DNA from: Alteromonas mediterranea DE
GTDB lineage: Bacteria > Pseudomonadota > Gammaproteobacteria > Enterobacterales > Alteromonadaceae
NCBI RefSeq assembly: GCF_000020585.3
Contig: NC_011138.3
Location: 1,807,491-1,871,490, forward strand
Length of the DNA stretch: 64,000 nucleotides
Direction: 5' to 3'
Part shown: positions 53,384-62,310 of the stretch, in pieces
How positions within the stretch are numbered: the stretch's first letter is position 1
Layout: each line of letters starts with the position of its first letter
Position numbers and translations under genes: made by a program
Notes under the pieces: generated by a model
Databases searched by the model: none
What the model was told of the DNA's origin: nothing
Seen by the model: only the letters and a program-made list of their open reading frames with translations

Positions 53384-56300
53384 TTGTCTTCACCAATCGC
53401 GATAAAACCCCTCTACAATAAACTTGATGATTGTTTAAGCGCCGATAAGTTTCGCTTGAAGCGCCGCATTACGCTGCTTGCACAAAAAGCAAAGGGGTTA
53501 GGTGAGTCTAAAGGCGCGGCACCGGGTGACAAAAGCGAGGCTTCAAAACGCAAAGCGCTCGGGGGTAGTACGTCGCATAGCGCAAATAAAGGAAGTCAGA
53601 AAAACGCACAAAAATCGGCCGAAGAAAGTTTAAGCACGCAGTTTGAAAAACTTAAAGCAGACATCAATGGGTCAATTGAAAAGCGCAACTGGCGTAAAGC
53701 CAACCTACCAAAGGTAGAGTATCCACCGCTACCGGTAAGCGATAAAAAAGAAGATATTAAAGACGCCATAGCCAACAATCAGGTTGTGATTGTTGCGGGT
53801 GAAACTGGCTCGGGTAAAACCACTCAGCTGCCTAAAATATGCTTAGAACTAGGTTTAGGTGTGAATGGCATGATTGCCCATACGCAGCCGCGTCGTCTTG
53901 CTGCTAGAAGTGTGGCTACCCGTATTGCAGAAGAGCTTAATACGCCATTGGGCGAAAAAGTGGGCTTTAAAATTCGCTTTAGCGATCAGGTGAGTGAACG
54001 CAGTTATGTAAAGCTAATGACAGACGGTATGCTGCTCGCGGAAATGCAGCAAGACCGTTTTTTAAATCAATACGATACAATTATTATCGATGAAGCCCAC
54101 GAACGAAGCTTAAATATCGACTTTTTGCTCGGCTATCTTAGACAGCTGTTACATAAGCGCCCTGATCTCAAGCTTATCATCACCTCAGCGACCATCGACC
54201 CAGAGCGGTTCTCTAAGCATTTTAATAACGCACCTATTATTGAAGTAAGTGGCCGGACTTATCCAGTTGAGGTTCGCTATCACGCCCCTGAAGACTTTGA
54301 TGAAGATCGCGATCAAAGCGATGCTATTATTCATGCCGTTGACGAGCTTATGCGTGAAGCGCCAGGCGATATCTTAGTATTTTTAAGTGGCGAACGTGAA
54401 ATAAGAGACACCCAAGATGCGCTCAGTAAGCAGCATTATCGCAATACTGAAATCGTGCCTCTTTATGCGCGGCTATCCGCCGCCGAGCAAAACCGCATTT
54501 TTCAGTCCCATAGCGGCAGGCGCATTGTGCTTGCTACGAACGTGGCTGAAACGTCGTTAACGGTGCCTGGTATTAAGTATGTTATCGACCCTGGTTTCGC
54601 CCGTATTTCGCGATACAGTGCAAGAAGTAAAGTGCAGCGGCTGCCGATAGAGCCTATTTCGCAGGCCTCTGCGAATCAGCGGGCAGGGCGATGCGGCCGT
54701 GTTTCAGACGGTATTTGTATTCGCTTGTACAGCGAAGATGACTACCTTGGTCGTCCGGAGTTTACTGACCCTGAAATTCTGCGTACGAATTTAGCATCAG
54801 TCATTTTGCAAATGTTAGCGTTGGGGCTAGGCGATATTGCTGCGTTTCCATTTGTTCAGCCACCCGACAACCGCAATATTAACGATGGTTTTCGCTTGCT
54901 TGAGGAAATTCAGGCAATTGGTAAAGGGAAAGGTAAACAAAAAGGGAAAATGCAGCTTACGCCACTTGGCAGACAGATAGCTAGGCTGCCCATTGACCCG
55001 CGTTATGCACGCATGGTGATTGAAGCTGAGCGAACGAATGCGCTTAGTGAAGTCATGGTTATTGCTGCGGGCTTGTCGATTCAAGACCCGCGAGAGCGCC
55101 CTCAGGAAAAGCGCCAGCAAGCTGACGAAAAGCACAGTGAATATCAAGATAAAGACTCTGACTTTATTAGCCTTTACAACGTGTGGGTAGCGTTTAGAGA
55201 GCAGCAAAATGCGTCAAGCCAAAACCAGCTGCGCAAATGGTGTAAGCAGCAGTTTATCAACTACCTACGTATGCGCGAATGGCAAGACATTGTTAGCCAG
55301 CTTAAAAAGTCGATTGCCGAGCTTGGCTTTGGTATTTCAAAGCAAGAAGCGGATTATCAATCTATTCACCAAGCTATCGCCAGCGGCCTGCTTTCACATA
55401 TGGGCTTTAAAGATAAAGAGCGCGAGTATATGGGGTCGCGTAACTCTCGCTTTTTAATCTTTCCAGGGTCAGGTTTGTCGAAGTCGCAGCCAAAGTGGGT
55501 CATGGCGGCAGAGCTGGTGGAAACCTCTAAATTGTTTGCGCGCATGGTGGCAAAAATTGACCCTACCTGGGTAGAGCCTTTAGCCGAGCACGTGGTACAG
55601 CGAAGCTACTCAGAGCCTCACTGGTCTAAAAAGCGCGGTGCGGTTATCGCCTTTGAAAAAGTTACGCTGTTTGGTCTGCCGATAGTCATGAAGCGGGCCA
55701 AGGTGTACAGCCTAATCGACCCACCAATTTGCCACGAGTTGTTTATTCGTGAAGCCCTGGTTGAAGGTAATACTAAGCTAAACTACAGCTTCCTTGAGGA
55801 GAATCAGGCGCTACTAGAGCAAGCGGATGAATTTGAGCAAAAGACCCGTCGTCGCGATTTGATTGTGGATGACGAAGAGCTTGTGAGCTTTTACGCCAAA
55901 CGTATCCCACTTGAGGCAAACAACGATGCGGCTTTTAAGAAGTGGTTCAGACAGCACGGCAGCAACGACAGCCTAACGTTTAAGGAAGAGGATGTTTATC
56001 GTCAGCAGCCAGGTCAGTCAGTGGCCAATGCATTTCCCGACGTATGGCGACAGGGCAATATTACACTGCCGCTGCGCTATAATTTTGAGCCAAACGCTGT
56101 CGATGACGGGGTGACTGTAGTGATCCCGCTACCCGTATTAAACCAGGTCGATAACATTGGTTTCGATTGGTTAGTACCGGGGTTAAGACACGACTTAATT
56201 GTAGGGTTAATCAAGGCCCTGCCCAAACGCTTGCGCCGTAACTTTGTACCAGCTCCTAATTTCGCCGAGGCCTGTCTAGCTGATATCAGTGAAACGGACA

Positions 56301-57412
56301 AAAACAACCGGCCTGTGCCCTTGCTTGAAGCCGTAACCGATAAGCTTCGCAAAATGACAGGCGTCATTATTGAAAGCGATGAGTGGAACCTAGCCCAGCT
56401 TGATAAGCATTTAAAAATGCATTTCGCAGTGGTGAACGACAACGGGGACGATATTGCAAAGGGTGACGACCTACACGCCCTTAAACAGCAGTGTGCAGGG
56501 CAGGTAAAACAAACCTTTGAAAAAGCGGCAACGCCCGAGTTAGAACGCAGCAACATAGAGCAGTGGGACTTTGAAAGCTTGCCCGAAACTTTTGTGCAGA
56601 AGGTGGGCGGGTTTGAAGTACAAGCATTCCCTGCGTTGGTTGAAAAGGGCGATAAAGTTGATATTGCGCTTATAGAGGAAGCGGATAAAGCGCAAGCCTT
56701 ACACAAACAAGGCGTGAATGTATTAATTAAAAATGCCATGCCATCGCCGCTTAATTACTTACAGAGTAAACTGCCCAATAAAGCAAAACTAGGCCTTTAT
56801 TTTAACCCGTTTGGCCAAGTTAAAGCGTTAATTGACGATTGTATTTTTGCGGGTATCGATGCCATTGTGACAGACTACTGCGAAGCGAATAAAACCGATA
56901 TTCGCAACAAGGCCGACTTCGAAGCCTGTCTAGATATTGCCCGGGCAAGCATTAACGATAAGGTGCTTGAAATTGCTAAACAAGTAGAGCAGGGGCTCAC
57001 GCTTGCTCATCAATGCCAAAAGCAAATGAAAGGCAATGTGCCATTAACCATGATCAATGCGCTAGGCGACTGTAAAGCGCATCTGGCGCAATTAGTATTT
57101 CCAGGCTTTGTCTCACAAATAGGTGAAGCAAGACTTGATGATTGGAATCGTTACATCAAAGGGTTGGCAAGACGACTAGAAAAACTACCCATTGATCCTA
57201 ACAAAGACAGAATGCATCAGGTAACGGTGGAAAAATCGACGAAAGAATGGGAAAAAACCTGTAGTAAATACCCTAAGGGTAAAGTGCCGCAAGCGCTATT
57301 AGACGTACGTTGGATGATAGAAGAACTGCGTGTTTCACTGTTTGCACAGCAACTGGGTACGGCGTATCCCATATCAGCGAAACGCATCACACTGCATTTA
57401 GCAGAGTATTAG
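53384..57412 (+). CDS. hrpA: ATP-dependent RNA helicase HrpA
   Basis: 1342 residues, full length. DEAH-box helicase: Walker A GETGSGKTTQLPKI, DEAHERSLNIDFLLGYL, SATIDPERF, ATNVAETSLTVPGI and the Arg finger QRAGRCGRV, then HA2/OB domains and the C-terminal DUF3418 typical of HrpA. Residues about 31-85 are a lysine/serine-rich low-complexity insertion. The TTG start has AGGA seven bases upstream; no nearer ATG is in frame. A match to the dispersed core at 54407 is part of the native EREIRDTQDAL motif. Confidence 0.96.
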   Translation: MSSPIAIKPLYNKLDDCLSADKFRLKRRITLLAQKAKGLGESKGAAPGDKSEASKRKALGGSTSHSANKGSQKNAQKSAEESLSTQFEKLKADINGSIEKRNWRKANLPKVEYPPLPVSDKKEDIKDAIANNQVVIVAGETGSGKTTQLPKICLELGLGVNGMIAHTQPRRLAARSVATRIAEELNTPLGEKVGFKIRFSDQVSERSYVKLMTDGMLLAEMQQDRFLNQYDTIIIDEAHERSLNIDFLLGYLRQLLHKRPDLKLIITSATIDPERFSKHFNNAPIIEVSGRTYPVEVRYHAPEDFDEDRDQSDAIIHAVDELMREAPGDILVFLSGEREIRDTQDALSKQHYRNTEIVPLYARLSAAEQNRIFQSHSGRRIVLATNVAETSLTVPGIKYVIDPGFARISRYSARSKVQRLPIEPISQASANQRAGRCGRVSDGICIRLYSEDDYLGRPEFTDPEILRTNLASVILQMLALGLGDIAAFPFVQPPDNRNINDGFRLLEEIQAIGKGKGKQKGKMQLTPLGRQIARLPIDPRYARMVIEAERTNALSEVMVIAAGLSIQDPRERPQEKRQQADEKHSEYQDKDSDFISLYNVWVAFREQQNASSQNQLRKWCKQQFINYLRMREWQDIVSQLKKSIAELGFGISKQEADYQSIHQAIASGLLSHMGFKDKEREYMGSRNSRFLIFPGSGLSKSQPKWVMAAELVETSKLFARMVAKIDPTWVEPLAEHVVQRSYSEPHWSKKRGAVIAFEKVTLFGLPIVMKRAKVYSLIDPPICHELFIREALVEGNTKLNYSFLEENQALLEQADEFEQKTRRRDLIVDDEELVSFYAKRIPLEANNDAAFKKWFRQHGSNDSLTFKEEDVYRQQPGQSVANAFPDVWRQGNITLPLRYNFEPNAVDDGVTVVIPLPVLNQVDNIGFDWLVPGLRHDLIVGLIKALPKRLRRNFVPAPNFAEACLADISETDKNNRPVPLLEAVTDKLRKMTGVIIESDEWNLAQLDKHLKMHFAVVNDNGDDIAKGDDLHALKQQCAGQVKQTFEKAATPELERSNIEQWDFESLPETFVQKVGGFEVQAFPALVEKGDKVDIALIEEADKAQALHKQGVNVLIKNAMPSPLNYLQSKLPNKAKLGLYFNPFGQVKALIDDCIFAGIDAIVTDYCEANKTDIRNKADFEACLDIARASINDKVLEIAKQVEQGLTLAHQCQKQMKGNVPLTMINALGDCKAHLAQLVFPGFVSQIGEARLDDWNRYIKGLARRLEKLPIDPNKDRMHQVTVEKSTKEWEKTCSKYPKGKVPQALLDVRWMIEELRVSLFAQQLGTAYPISAKRITLHLAEY

Positions 57413-57633
57413 CAAAAATACGCGTTGTGGCCTTATAAAGTAGAAGGCTAAGGTAATTTTTCTAATTTTGACTACAGTTAATATGAACACTGTATAAGAG
57501 AAAAGTTAAACGAAAGACTACTTTTTAGTTTTGGCGGTCAAATATCATACAGTTTGATTGACAAGTTATCAGCATCACCCTATAACAACAAGGGTAGTCG
57601 TCAGCGTAATGCTAAAAATCAGGAGAAGTAGAC

Positions 57634-57936
57634 ATGTTGGGATACGACGATAAGCGAAATTTTTTCAGGATGATGGTAAATTCGCCGTGTCAGTTGCAAA
57701 TAACTGATGATGAGTCGAGCCGAACCTTGCAGGCAATGTGCAAAGATATTAGCGCAACGGGAATGTCGTTAGAAGTTGATGAGCCTTCTATCGAGGTAGG
57801 TACGCAAGTAAGCGTCGCTATTGAATCCTCTAGTTCACAAATCCCTTCTCTTGCTGCGTTAGCAACGGTGGTACGCTGTGAGCCGGAATCGGAGTCAAGC
57901 TGCATTATCGGTGTTGAAATTTCTCAAATGAAATAG
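57634..57936 (+). CDS. PilZ-domain protein (c-di-GMP-binding type)
   Basis: 100 residues, one PilZ domain with intact motifs: KRNFFR (RxxxR, residues 7-12) and DISATGMS (DxSxxG). Expected to bind c-di-GMP; output unknown. ATG start with CAGGAGAAG upstream. Single-gene unit followed by a hairpin. Confidence 0.9.
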   Translation: MLGYDDKRNFFRMMVNSPCQLQITDDESSRTLQAMCKDISATGMSLEVDEPSIEVGTQVSVAIESSSSQIPSLAALATVVRCEPESESSCIIGVEISQMK

Positions 57937-57953
57937 CGTGATATAAGCAATGG

Positions 57954-57973
57954 GGCGAAGCCGTAACTTCGCC
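57954..57973 (+). terminator. Hairpin after the PilZ gene
   Basis: GGCGAAG (57954-57960) and CTTCGCC (57967-57973), loop CCGTAA; only TT follows, so it is a weak terminator. Confidence 0.5.
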
Positions 57974-58145
57974 TTAAAGCAGGTTAAACCCGGCAGGCTT
58001 TTTCTTCTACAAAATGCCTCTTAGCTTAGTGTGTTTGTGTTAAAACCCTAGTCCAACATTGAGCATAAAAATCACGCTGTCCTCTCTTATTAATTAAATT
58101 GAACAGACCGTTCGCTTTTTTCTATTTTCAATTTATGCTCTAATT

Positions 58146-58164
58146 GATAATAATTCTCATTACT
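58146..58164. promoter_or_regulatory. Fur-box-like site
   Basis: GATAATAATTCTCATTACT, 14 of 19 positions equal to the classic Fur consensus, with the GATAAT and CATTA parts intact. It lies 43 bp before the DUF2061 start. Confidence 0.65.
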
Positions 58165-58206
58165 GCGCAAGCAACCATATTTTATTTTTTAAAGAGAGTT
58201 ATTATT

Positions 58207-58458
58207 ATGAAAAAGACGATTACCTTTGCTGTTATGCACTTTGCGGTCGCGTTCACTGTAGCTTACCTATTAACAGGTAGTGTGGTTGTAGGTGGCGCTG
58301 TGGCACTTGTAGAACCCGCAATAAATACTGTTGCGTTTTACTTCCACGAAATGGTGTGGAAAAAAATTGAAGCGCGTAAAGAAGGGGCGACAACGGAATT
58401 AGCGTCTGAAACATCGGCGCCAGTGCGAAGAAACCAAGATATCTCATTTGCTTCATGA
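58207..58458 (+). CDS. DUF2061 family membrane protein
   Basis: 83 residues. DUF2061: KKTITFAVMHFAVAFTVAYLL and ALVEPAINTVAFYFHEMVWKK are characteristic; two membrane helices and a basic C-terminus. Function unknown. The ATG at 58207 has AGAGAG upstream; an earlier in-frame ATG at 58144 overlaps the Fur-box-like site and is less likely. Confidence 0.85.
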   Translation: MKKTITFAVMHFAVAFTVAYLLTGSVVVGGAVALVEPAINTVAFYFHEMVWKKIEARKEGATTELASETSAPVRRNQDISFAS

Positions 58459-58514
58459 GCGCGGTTAACGAATAAAAACGCTGGCTTAAAAAGACTTTCT
58501 TTAAATAAATACTA

Positions 58515-58549
58515 AAAAGCGCCTGTATGTCATTCACACAGGCGCTTTT
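58515..58549. terminator. Bidirectional terminator between DUF2061 and rlmI
   Basis: 12-bp stem AAAAGCGCCTGT (58515-58526) and ACAGGCGCTTTT (58538-58549), with T-runs on both strands. Confidence 0.88.
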
Positions 58550-58556
58550 GATTTTG

Positions 58557-59750
58557 TCAGTCGTCTGTTACTTCACAAACCAAGCCTTTTAAATAGTATC
58601 CTTCTGGGTAACTACCGATGATAGGGTGGTCCGACGCTTGATTAAGTCGGGCAATAATTTTTATCGTACGGCCCGCATCGAGCGCGGCATCAGCCACTAC
58701 TTTTTGAAAAAGATCGGCCGGCATAAGGCCAGAACAGCTAAATGTTAGCAATAATCCACCGGATTTTACCGCGTGGATACCGTACATGTTGATGTCCTTA
58801 TAGCCACGAGCAGCGCGGTTTAGTGAGGCTTTGTTATCAACAAATTTTGGCGGGTCAAGAATAACCATATCAAACTGTTTATTTTGCTCGTGATATTCAC
58901 GCAACGCTTTAAATACGTCTTTGTTAAGATACTGCGTGCGCTTGTCATCAAAACCATTTATTGCCACGTGGTGCTTGGCTAAATCAAGGGCAGGCTGCGA
59001 TACATCTACATTGGTAACCGACTTCGCGCCGCCAGAGAGGGCATAGCAAGAAAAGGTGCCTGTGTAGCTAAAACAGTTAAGCACATCTGCGTCTTTTGCA
59101 TAGTGCGCGGCCGCAGCGCGACTGTCTCGCTGATCCAAGTAAAAACCAGTTTTGTGACCACTTTCTATGTCTACCACAATGTTAATGCCATTTTCTTTCA
59201 CAGTAACTTGCGTAGGTGGCTGGCCGTGAAGCACGCCGGTAACAGGCTCAAGGCCCTCTTTTTTACGCACATCTACATCGCTTCGTTCATACACATGAAC
59301 GTCTGGCATAAGTTTGGTGATGGCCCACACTATTTTATCTCTGTGCTTTTCCCCGCCAGCGCTAAGCAATTGTACGACTGCCACATTGTCGTAAAGGTCA
59401 ATAGTTACACCTGGAAGGCCATCGCTTTCAGAGGCTATCCAGCGAAATGCATTGGTTTTATTTGGGTCGAACAAGCGCTTACGTAAAGCTAAGGCTGTTT
59501 CTAATCGCCGCAAGAAAAAGCCATTGTCGATGCTCTCGTCTTTTTTGAACGTCCACATACGAACACGAATCTTAGAATGAGGTGAATAGGCCCCTCTACC
59601 GAGCCAGTCGCCTTCGTCATCAAACACATCTACTGTATCGCCAATGCGAGCACGGCCTTTCAATTCAGCTACTGCGCTTTCAAAAACCCAGGGGTGTTTA
59701 CGGCGAAGTGATTTATCTCTGGAGGGTTGTAATATGACCTGTGCTGACAT
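58557..59750 (-). CDS. rlmI: 23S rRNA m5C1962 methyltransferase RlmI
   Basis: 397 residues. PUA domain at the start (RRKHPWVFESAVAEL, GDTVDVFDDEGDWLGRG), then a class I methyltransferase: KTGFYLDQRDSRAAA, LNCFSYTGTFSCYAL (SAM site), VILDPPKFVD and the catalytic Cys in LLTFSCSGLM. It methylates C1962 of 23S rRNA. ATG start. Identification is secure. Confidence 0.93.
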   Translation of the reverse strand: MSAQVILQPSRDKSLRRKHPWVFESAVAELKGRARIGDTVDVFDDEGDWLGRGAYSPHSKIRVRMWTFKKDESIDNGFFLRRLETALALRKRLFDPNKTNAFRWIASESDGLPGVTIDLYDNVAVVQLLSAGGEKHRDKIVWAITKLMPDVHVYERSDVDVRKKEGLEPVTGVLHGQPPTQVTVKENGINIVVDIESGHKTGFYLDQRDSRAAAAHYAKDADVLNCFSYTGTFSCYALSGGAKSVTNVDVSQPALDLAKHHVAINGFDDKRTQYLNKDVFKALREYHEQNKQFDMVILDPPKFVDNKASLNRAARGYKDINMYGIHAVKSGGLLLTFSCSGLMPADLFQKVVADAALDAGRTIKIIARLNQASDHPIIGSYPEGYYLKGLVCEVTDD

Positions 59751-59901
59751 GTAGGCTCTCGTATTTAGTTAAACAGTATTGCGAATGGGCGCGATTATAC
59801 GCAATTTCGTATGTTCTGTGTTGAATAAACAGTAAAGAAACCCAAACTGAATAAAAGATTTTCGCGTATTGAAATATTTATTTAAGGGATACAAAAAAGC
59901 T

Positions 59902-60879
59902 ATGCACTACGTAGATTTCGCAAAAGGATGCAAACCTGATGAGCTAACGGTAAAAGAGCAAGCGGGTTATTCATTAACGGCGGGTAAAGTAAAGGTAGAG
60001 GTAAAAGCGTTCGGTGTTAACCGCGCCGATACCTTGCAACGGCAAGGTAACTATCCACCACCGCCAGGTGAAAGCGAGATTTTGGGGTTGGAAGTGGCTG
60101 GTGTCGTGTCTGAAGTTGCAAGCGATGTCAGTACCTTTAAAGAAGGGGATAGAGTATGTGGCTTAGTAGCAGGTGGCGGTTACGCAACGGAAGCACTGGT
60201 CAACCCTGCTCACCTAATGCGCATTCCACAGGGCATGCCGTTTTTTGAAGCTGCCGGTCTTACTGAAGTATTTCTCACTGCGTTTCAATGCTTACGCACG
60301 ATAGCCCACATTAAACCGGCCCAGCGAGCATTGATCCACGGTGGTGCGAGTGGGGTTGGCCTTGCCGCCACGCAATTGTGTCGTTACTGGGGTGTACACA
60401 GTGCGGTAACCGCATCAAGCCAAGAGAAGCTGTCGTTGTGCGAAAAAAATGGCGCAGAACAACTTATAAACTATAAACAGCAAGCGTTTGATGAGGTGCT
60501 TAAAAAAGCATGGCCTGAAGGCGTTGATATGGTGCTAGATATGGTGGGTGGCGACTACTTAAATCGCAACTTACAGGTACTGAAACGAGATGGCAGCGTG
60601 GTTTACCTTGCCATGCTCGCGGGCCGCTATGCGGATAATCTTGATATGGCGATGTTGCTTGGTAAGCGAGCGTCAATTATTGGCACTACATTGCGCAACC
60701 GCAGTGATGAATACAAAGCCAACCTCATTGGTGAGTTCGCAACGGCGTGTATACCCGCGTTTGAGAGCAAAGAGTTAACGGTAAATATTGATACGCATTA
60801 CAGTATTAAAGATATAGATAAACCTCATGGGCGCTTAGAAAACAATGACACACAAGGCAAGCTGGTGGTTTCTTGGTAG
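59902..60879 (+). CDS. NAD(P)H quinone oxidoreductase, PIG3-like
   Basis: 325 residues. Zinc-independent MDR family: KAFGVNRADTLQRQGNYPPP, LGLEVAGVVSEVAS, RALIHGGASGVGLAATQL (NADPH-binding) and VDMVLDMVGGDYL. The PIG3/TP53I3 subgroup reduces quinones. The ATG at 59902 fits the family start MHYVDF; an earlier TTG frame from 59869 adds 11 residues without a site. Confidence 0.85.
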   Translation: MHYVDFAKGCKPDELTVKEQAGYSLTAGKVKVEVKAFGVNRADTLQRQGNYPPPPGESEILGLEVAGVVSEVASDVSTFKEGDRVCGLVAGGGYATEALVNPAHLMRIPQGMPFFEAAGLTEVFLTAFQCLRTIAHIKPAQRALIHGGASGVGLAATQLCRYWGVHSAVTASSQEKLSLCEKNGAEQLINYKQQAFDEVLKKAWPEGVDMVLDMVGGDYLNRNLQVLKRDGSVVYLAMLAGRYADNLDMAMLLGKRASIIGTTLRNRSDEYKANLIGEFATACIPAFESKELTVNIDTHYSIKDIDKPHGRLENNDTQGKLVVSW

Positions 60880-60892
60880 AGCGATTAAGTTA

Positions 60893-60914
60893 GGCGCGCA
60901 TCGCGTTGCGCGCC
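60893..60914. terminator. GC-rich hairpin between convergent genes
   Basis: GGCGCGC (60893-60899) and GCGCGCC (60908-60914). No T-run. It separates the quinone reductase from rnhA. Confidence 0.5.
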
Positions 60915-60954
60915 CAGTTCATTGCCTATGTATTGTTAGCGTTATTTCTGTGCA

Positions 60955-61425
60955 TTAGTTGCCAACAAAACCTTCATCGATTTGAGTTGGTTTCGCTTCG
61001 GCGGCCCCGCGAGCAAGCTCATCGCAGCGTTCATTTTCGGGGTGCCCCGAGTGGCCTTTTACCCAGTGCCAATTCACTTGATGCTTTTTCACTGCTTCAT
61101 CTAACCGTTGCCATAAATCGGCATTTTTCACTGGCTTTTTATCAGACGTACGCCAACCGTTTTTGCGCCAGTTATGGATCCATTGGTTAATCCCATTTTT
61201 TACATACTGGCTGTCGGTAGTGAGTTCTACCGCACAAGGCTCAGTCAGGCTGTTTAGCGCTTCGATAGGGGCCAGCAACTCCATGCGGTTATTTGTGGTA
61301 TGCGCAAATCCGTCGCTTAGCTCTTTCTTATGCTGTTTATAAATTAATACAGCACCATACCCACCAGGGCCTGGGTTGCCTAGACAGGAGCCGTCGGTAT
61401 AAATATGAATGGTCTTTTGCGCCAC
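60955..61425 (-). CDS. rnhA: Ribonuclease HI
   Basis: 156 residues, usual length. Cuts RNA in RNA-DNA hybrids. DEDD residues in [34 protein letters not shown] and [16 protein letters not shown] start with AAGGA seven bases upstream. Divergent from dnaQ by 97 bp, as in many gammaproteobacteria. Confidence 0.96.
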   Translation of the reverse strand: MAQKTIHIYTDGSCLGNPGPGGYGAVLIYKQHKKELSDGFAHTTNNRMELLAPIEALNSLTEPCAVELTTDSQYVKNGINQWIHNWRKNGWRTSDKKPVKNADLWQRLDEAVKKHQVNWHWVKGHSGHPENERCDELARGAAEAKPTQIDEGFVGN

Positions 61426-61522
61426 AGCACTTCCTTTAATTTATCTTGTCATTTCCCTTAGCGGATTGCGAAGGGGTTGATATACTATCAAAAAATGAAA
61501 GCGTAATTATAGTAGAGGTTCC

Positions 61523-62242
61523 ATGCGCCAAATTGTACTCGATACTGAAACCACTGGTATTGATCCCAAAGAAGGCCACCGTATTATCGAAATTGGCTGT
61601 GTTGAAGTCGTGAACCGCCGGTTAACGGGGAATCACTTCCATGTGTATATCAACCCAGGCCGGCATATAGAACAAGAGGCTATCGAAGTTCACGGCATTA
61701 CGAATGAGTTTCTTACCGATAAACCAACGTTTGCGCAGGTTGCACAAGAGTTCGTGAACTTTATAAAAGGGGCGCAGTTAGTTATTCACAACGCCCCGTT
61801 TGACGTCGGGTTTATGGACCATGAATTTGGCATGGAGCCGTCGACTAAAGGGGTTATCACCAATCAAATTTGTGATGTGCTCGATACGCTTACCCTCGCT
61901 CGACAAATGCACCCGGGCCAGAAAAATAATCTTGATGCACTATGTAAACGCTACGGCATAGACAACAGCCACCGTACGCTCCACGGCGCGCTGCTGGATG
62001 CAGAGATATTAGCCGACGTTTATCTCTTGATGACCGGCGGTCAGACTAAGTTAAAACTTGCATCATCAGGTGGTAGTGAAACTGACTCCACCGCAATCAG
62101 ACGAGTGCAGCGCAAAACAAATAAATTAAAGGTTATCAAAGCGTCCGCCGATGAGTTAACACAACACGAAGCTCGTCTAGACATTGTTGAAAAGGCGGGT
62201 GGAAAATGTTTGTGGCGCCCTAATGTTGACGAGGTGTCTTAA
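61523..62242 (+). CDS. dnaQ: DNA polymerase III epsilon subunit (proofreading exonuclease)
   Basis: 239 residues, usual length. DEDDh exonuclease: QIVLDTETTGIDP (Exo I), IHNAPFDVGFMDHEFGM (Exo II), LHGALLDAEILADVYLLMTG (Exo III), and a C-terminal region that binds the alpha subunit. It proofreads replication errors. ATG start with AGTAGAGG upstream. Confidence 0.97.
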   Translation: MRQIVLDTETTGIDPKEGHRIIEIGCVEVVNRRLTGNHFHVYINPGRHIEQEAIEVHGITNEFLTDKPTFAQVAQEFVNFIKGAQLVIHNAPFDVGFMDHEFGMEPSTKGVITNQICDVLDTLTLARQMHPGQKNNLDALCKRYGIDNSHRTLHGALLDAEILADVYLLMTGGQTKLKLASSGGSETDSTAIRRVQRKTNKLKVIKASADELTQHEARLDIVEKAGGKCLWRPNVDEVS

Positions 62243-62310
62243 ACTTTTCATCGACAACCCGTTTTAGCAAAGCGATATAACAGAACAATTTAGTGCAGGA
62301 GCAGCGTAGC

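Noticed and set aside
54407..54415. AGACACCCA core inside hrpA
   Set aside because: It encodes the conserved EREIRDT segment of HrpA helicases, and its flanks do not match the repeat; native codons.
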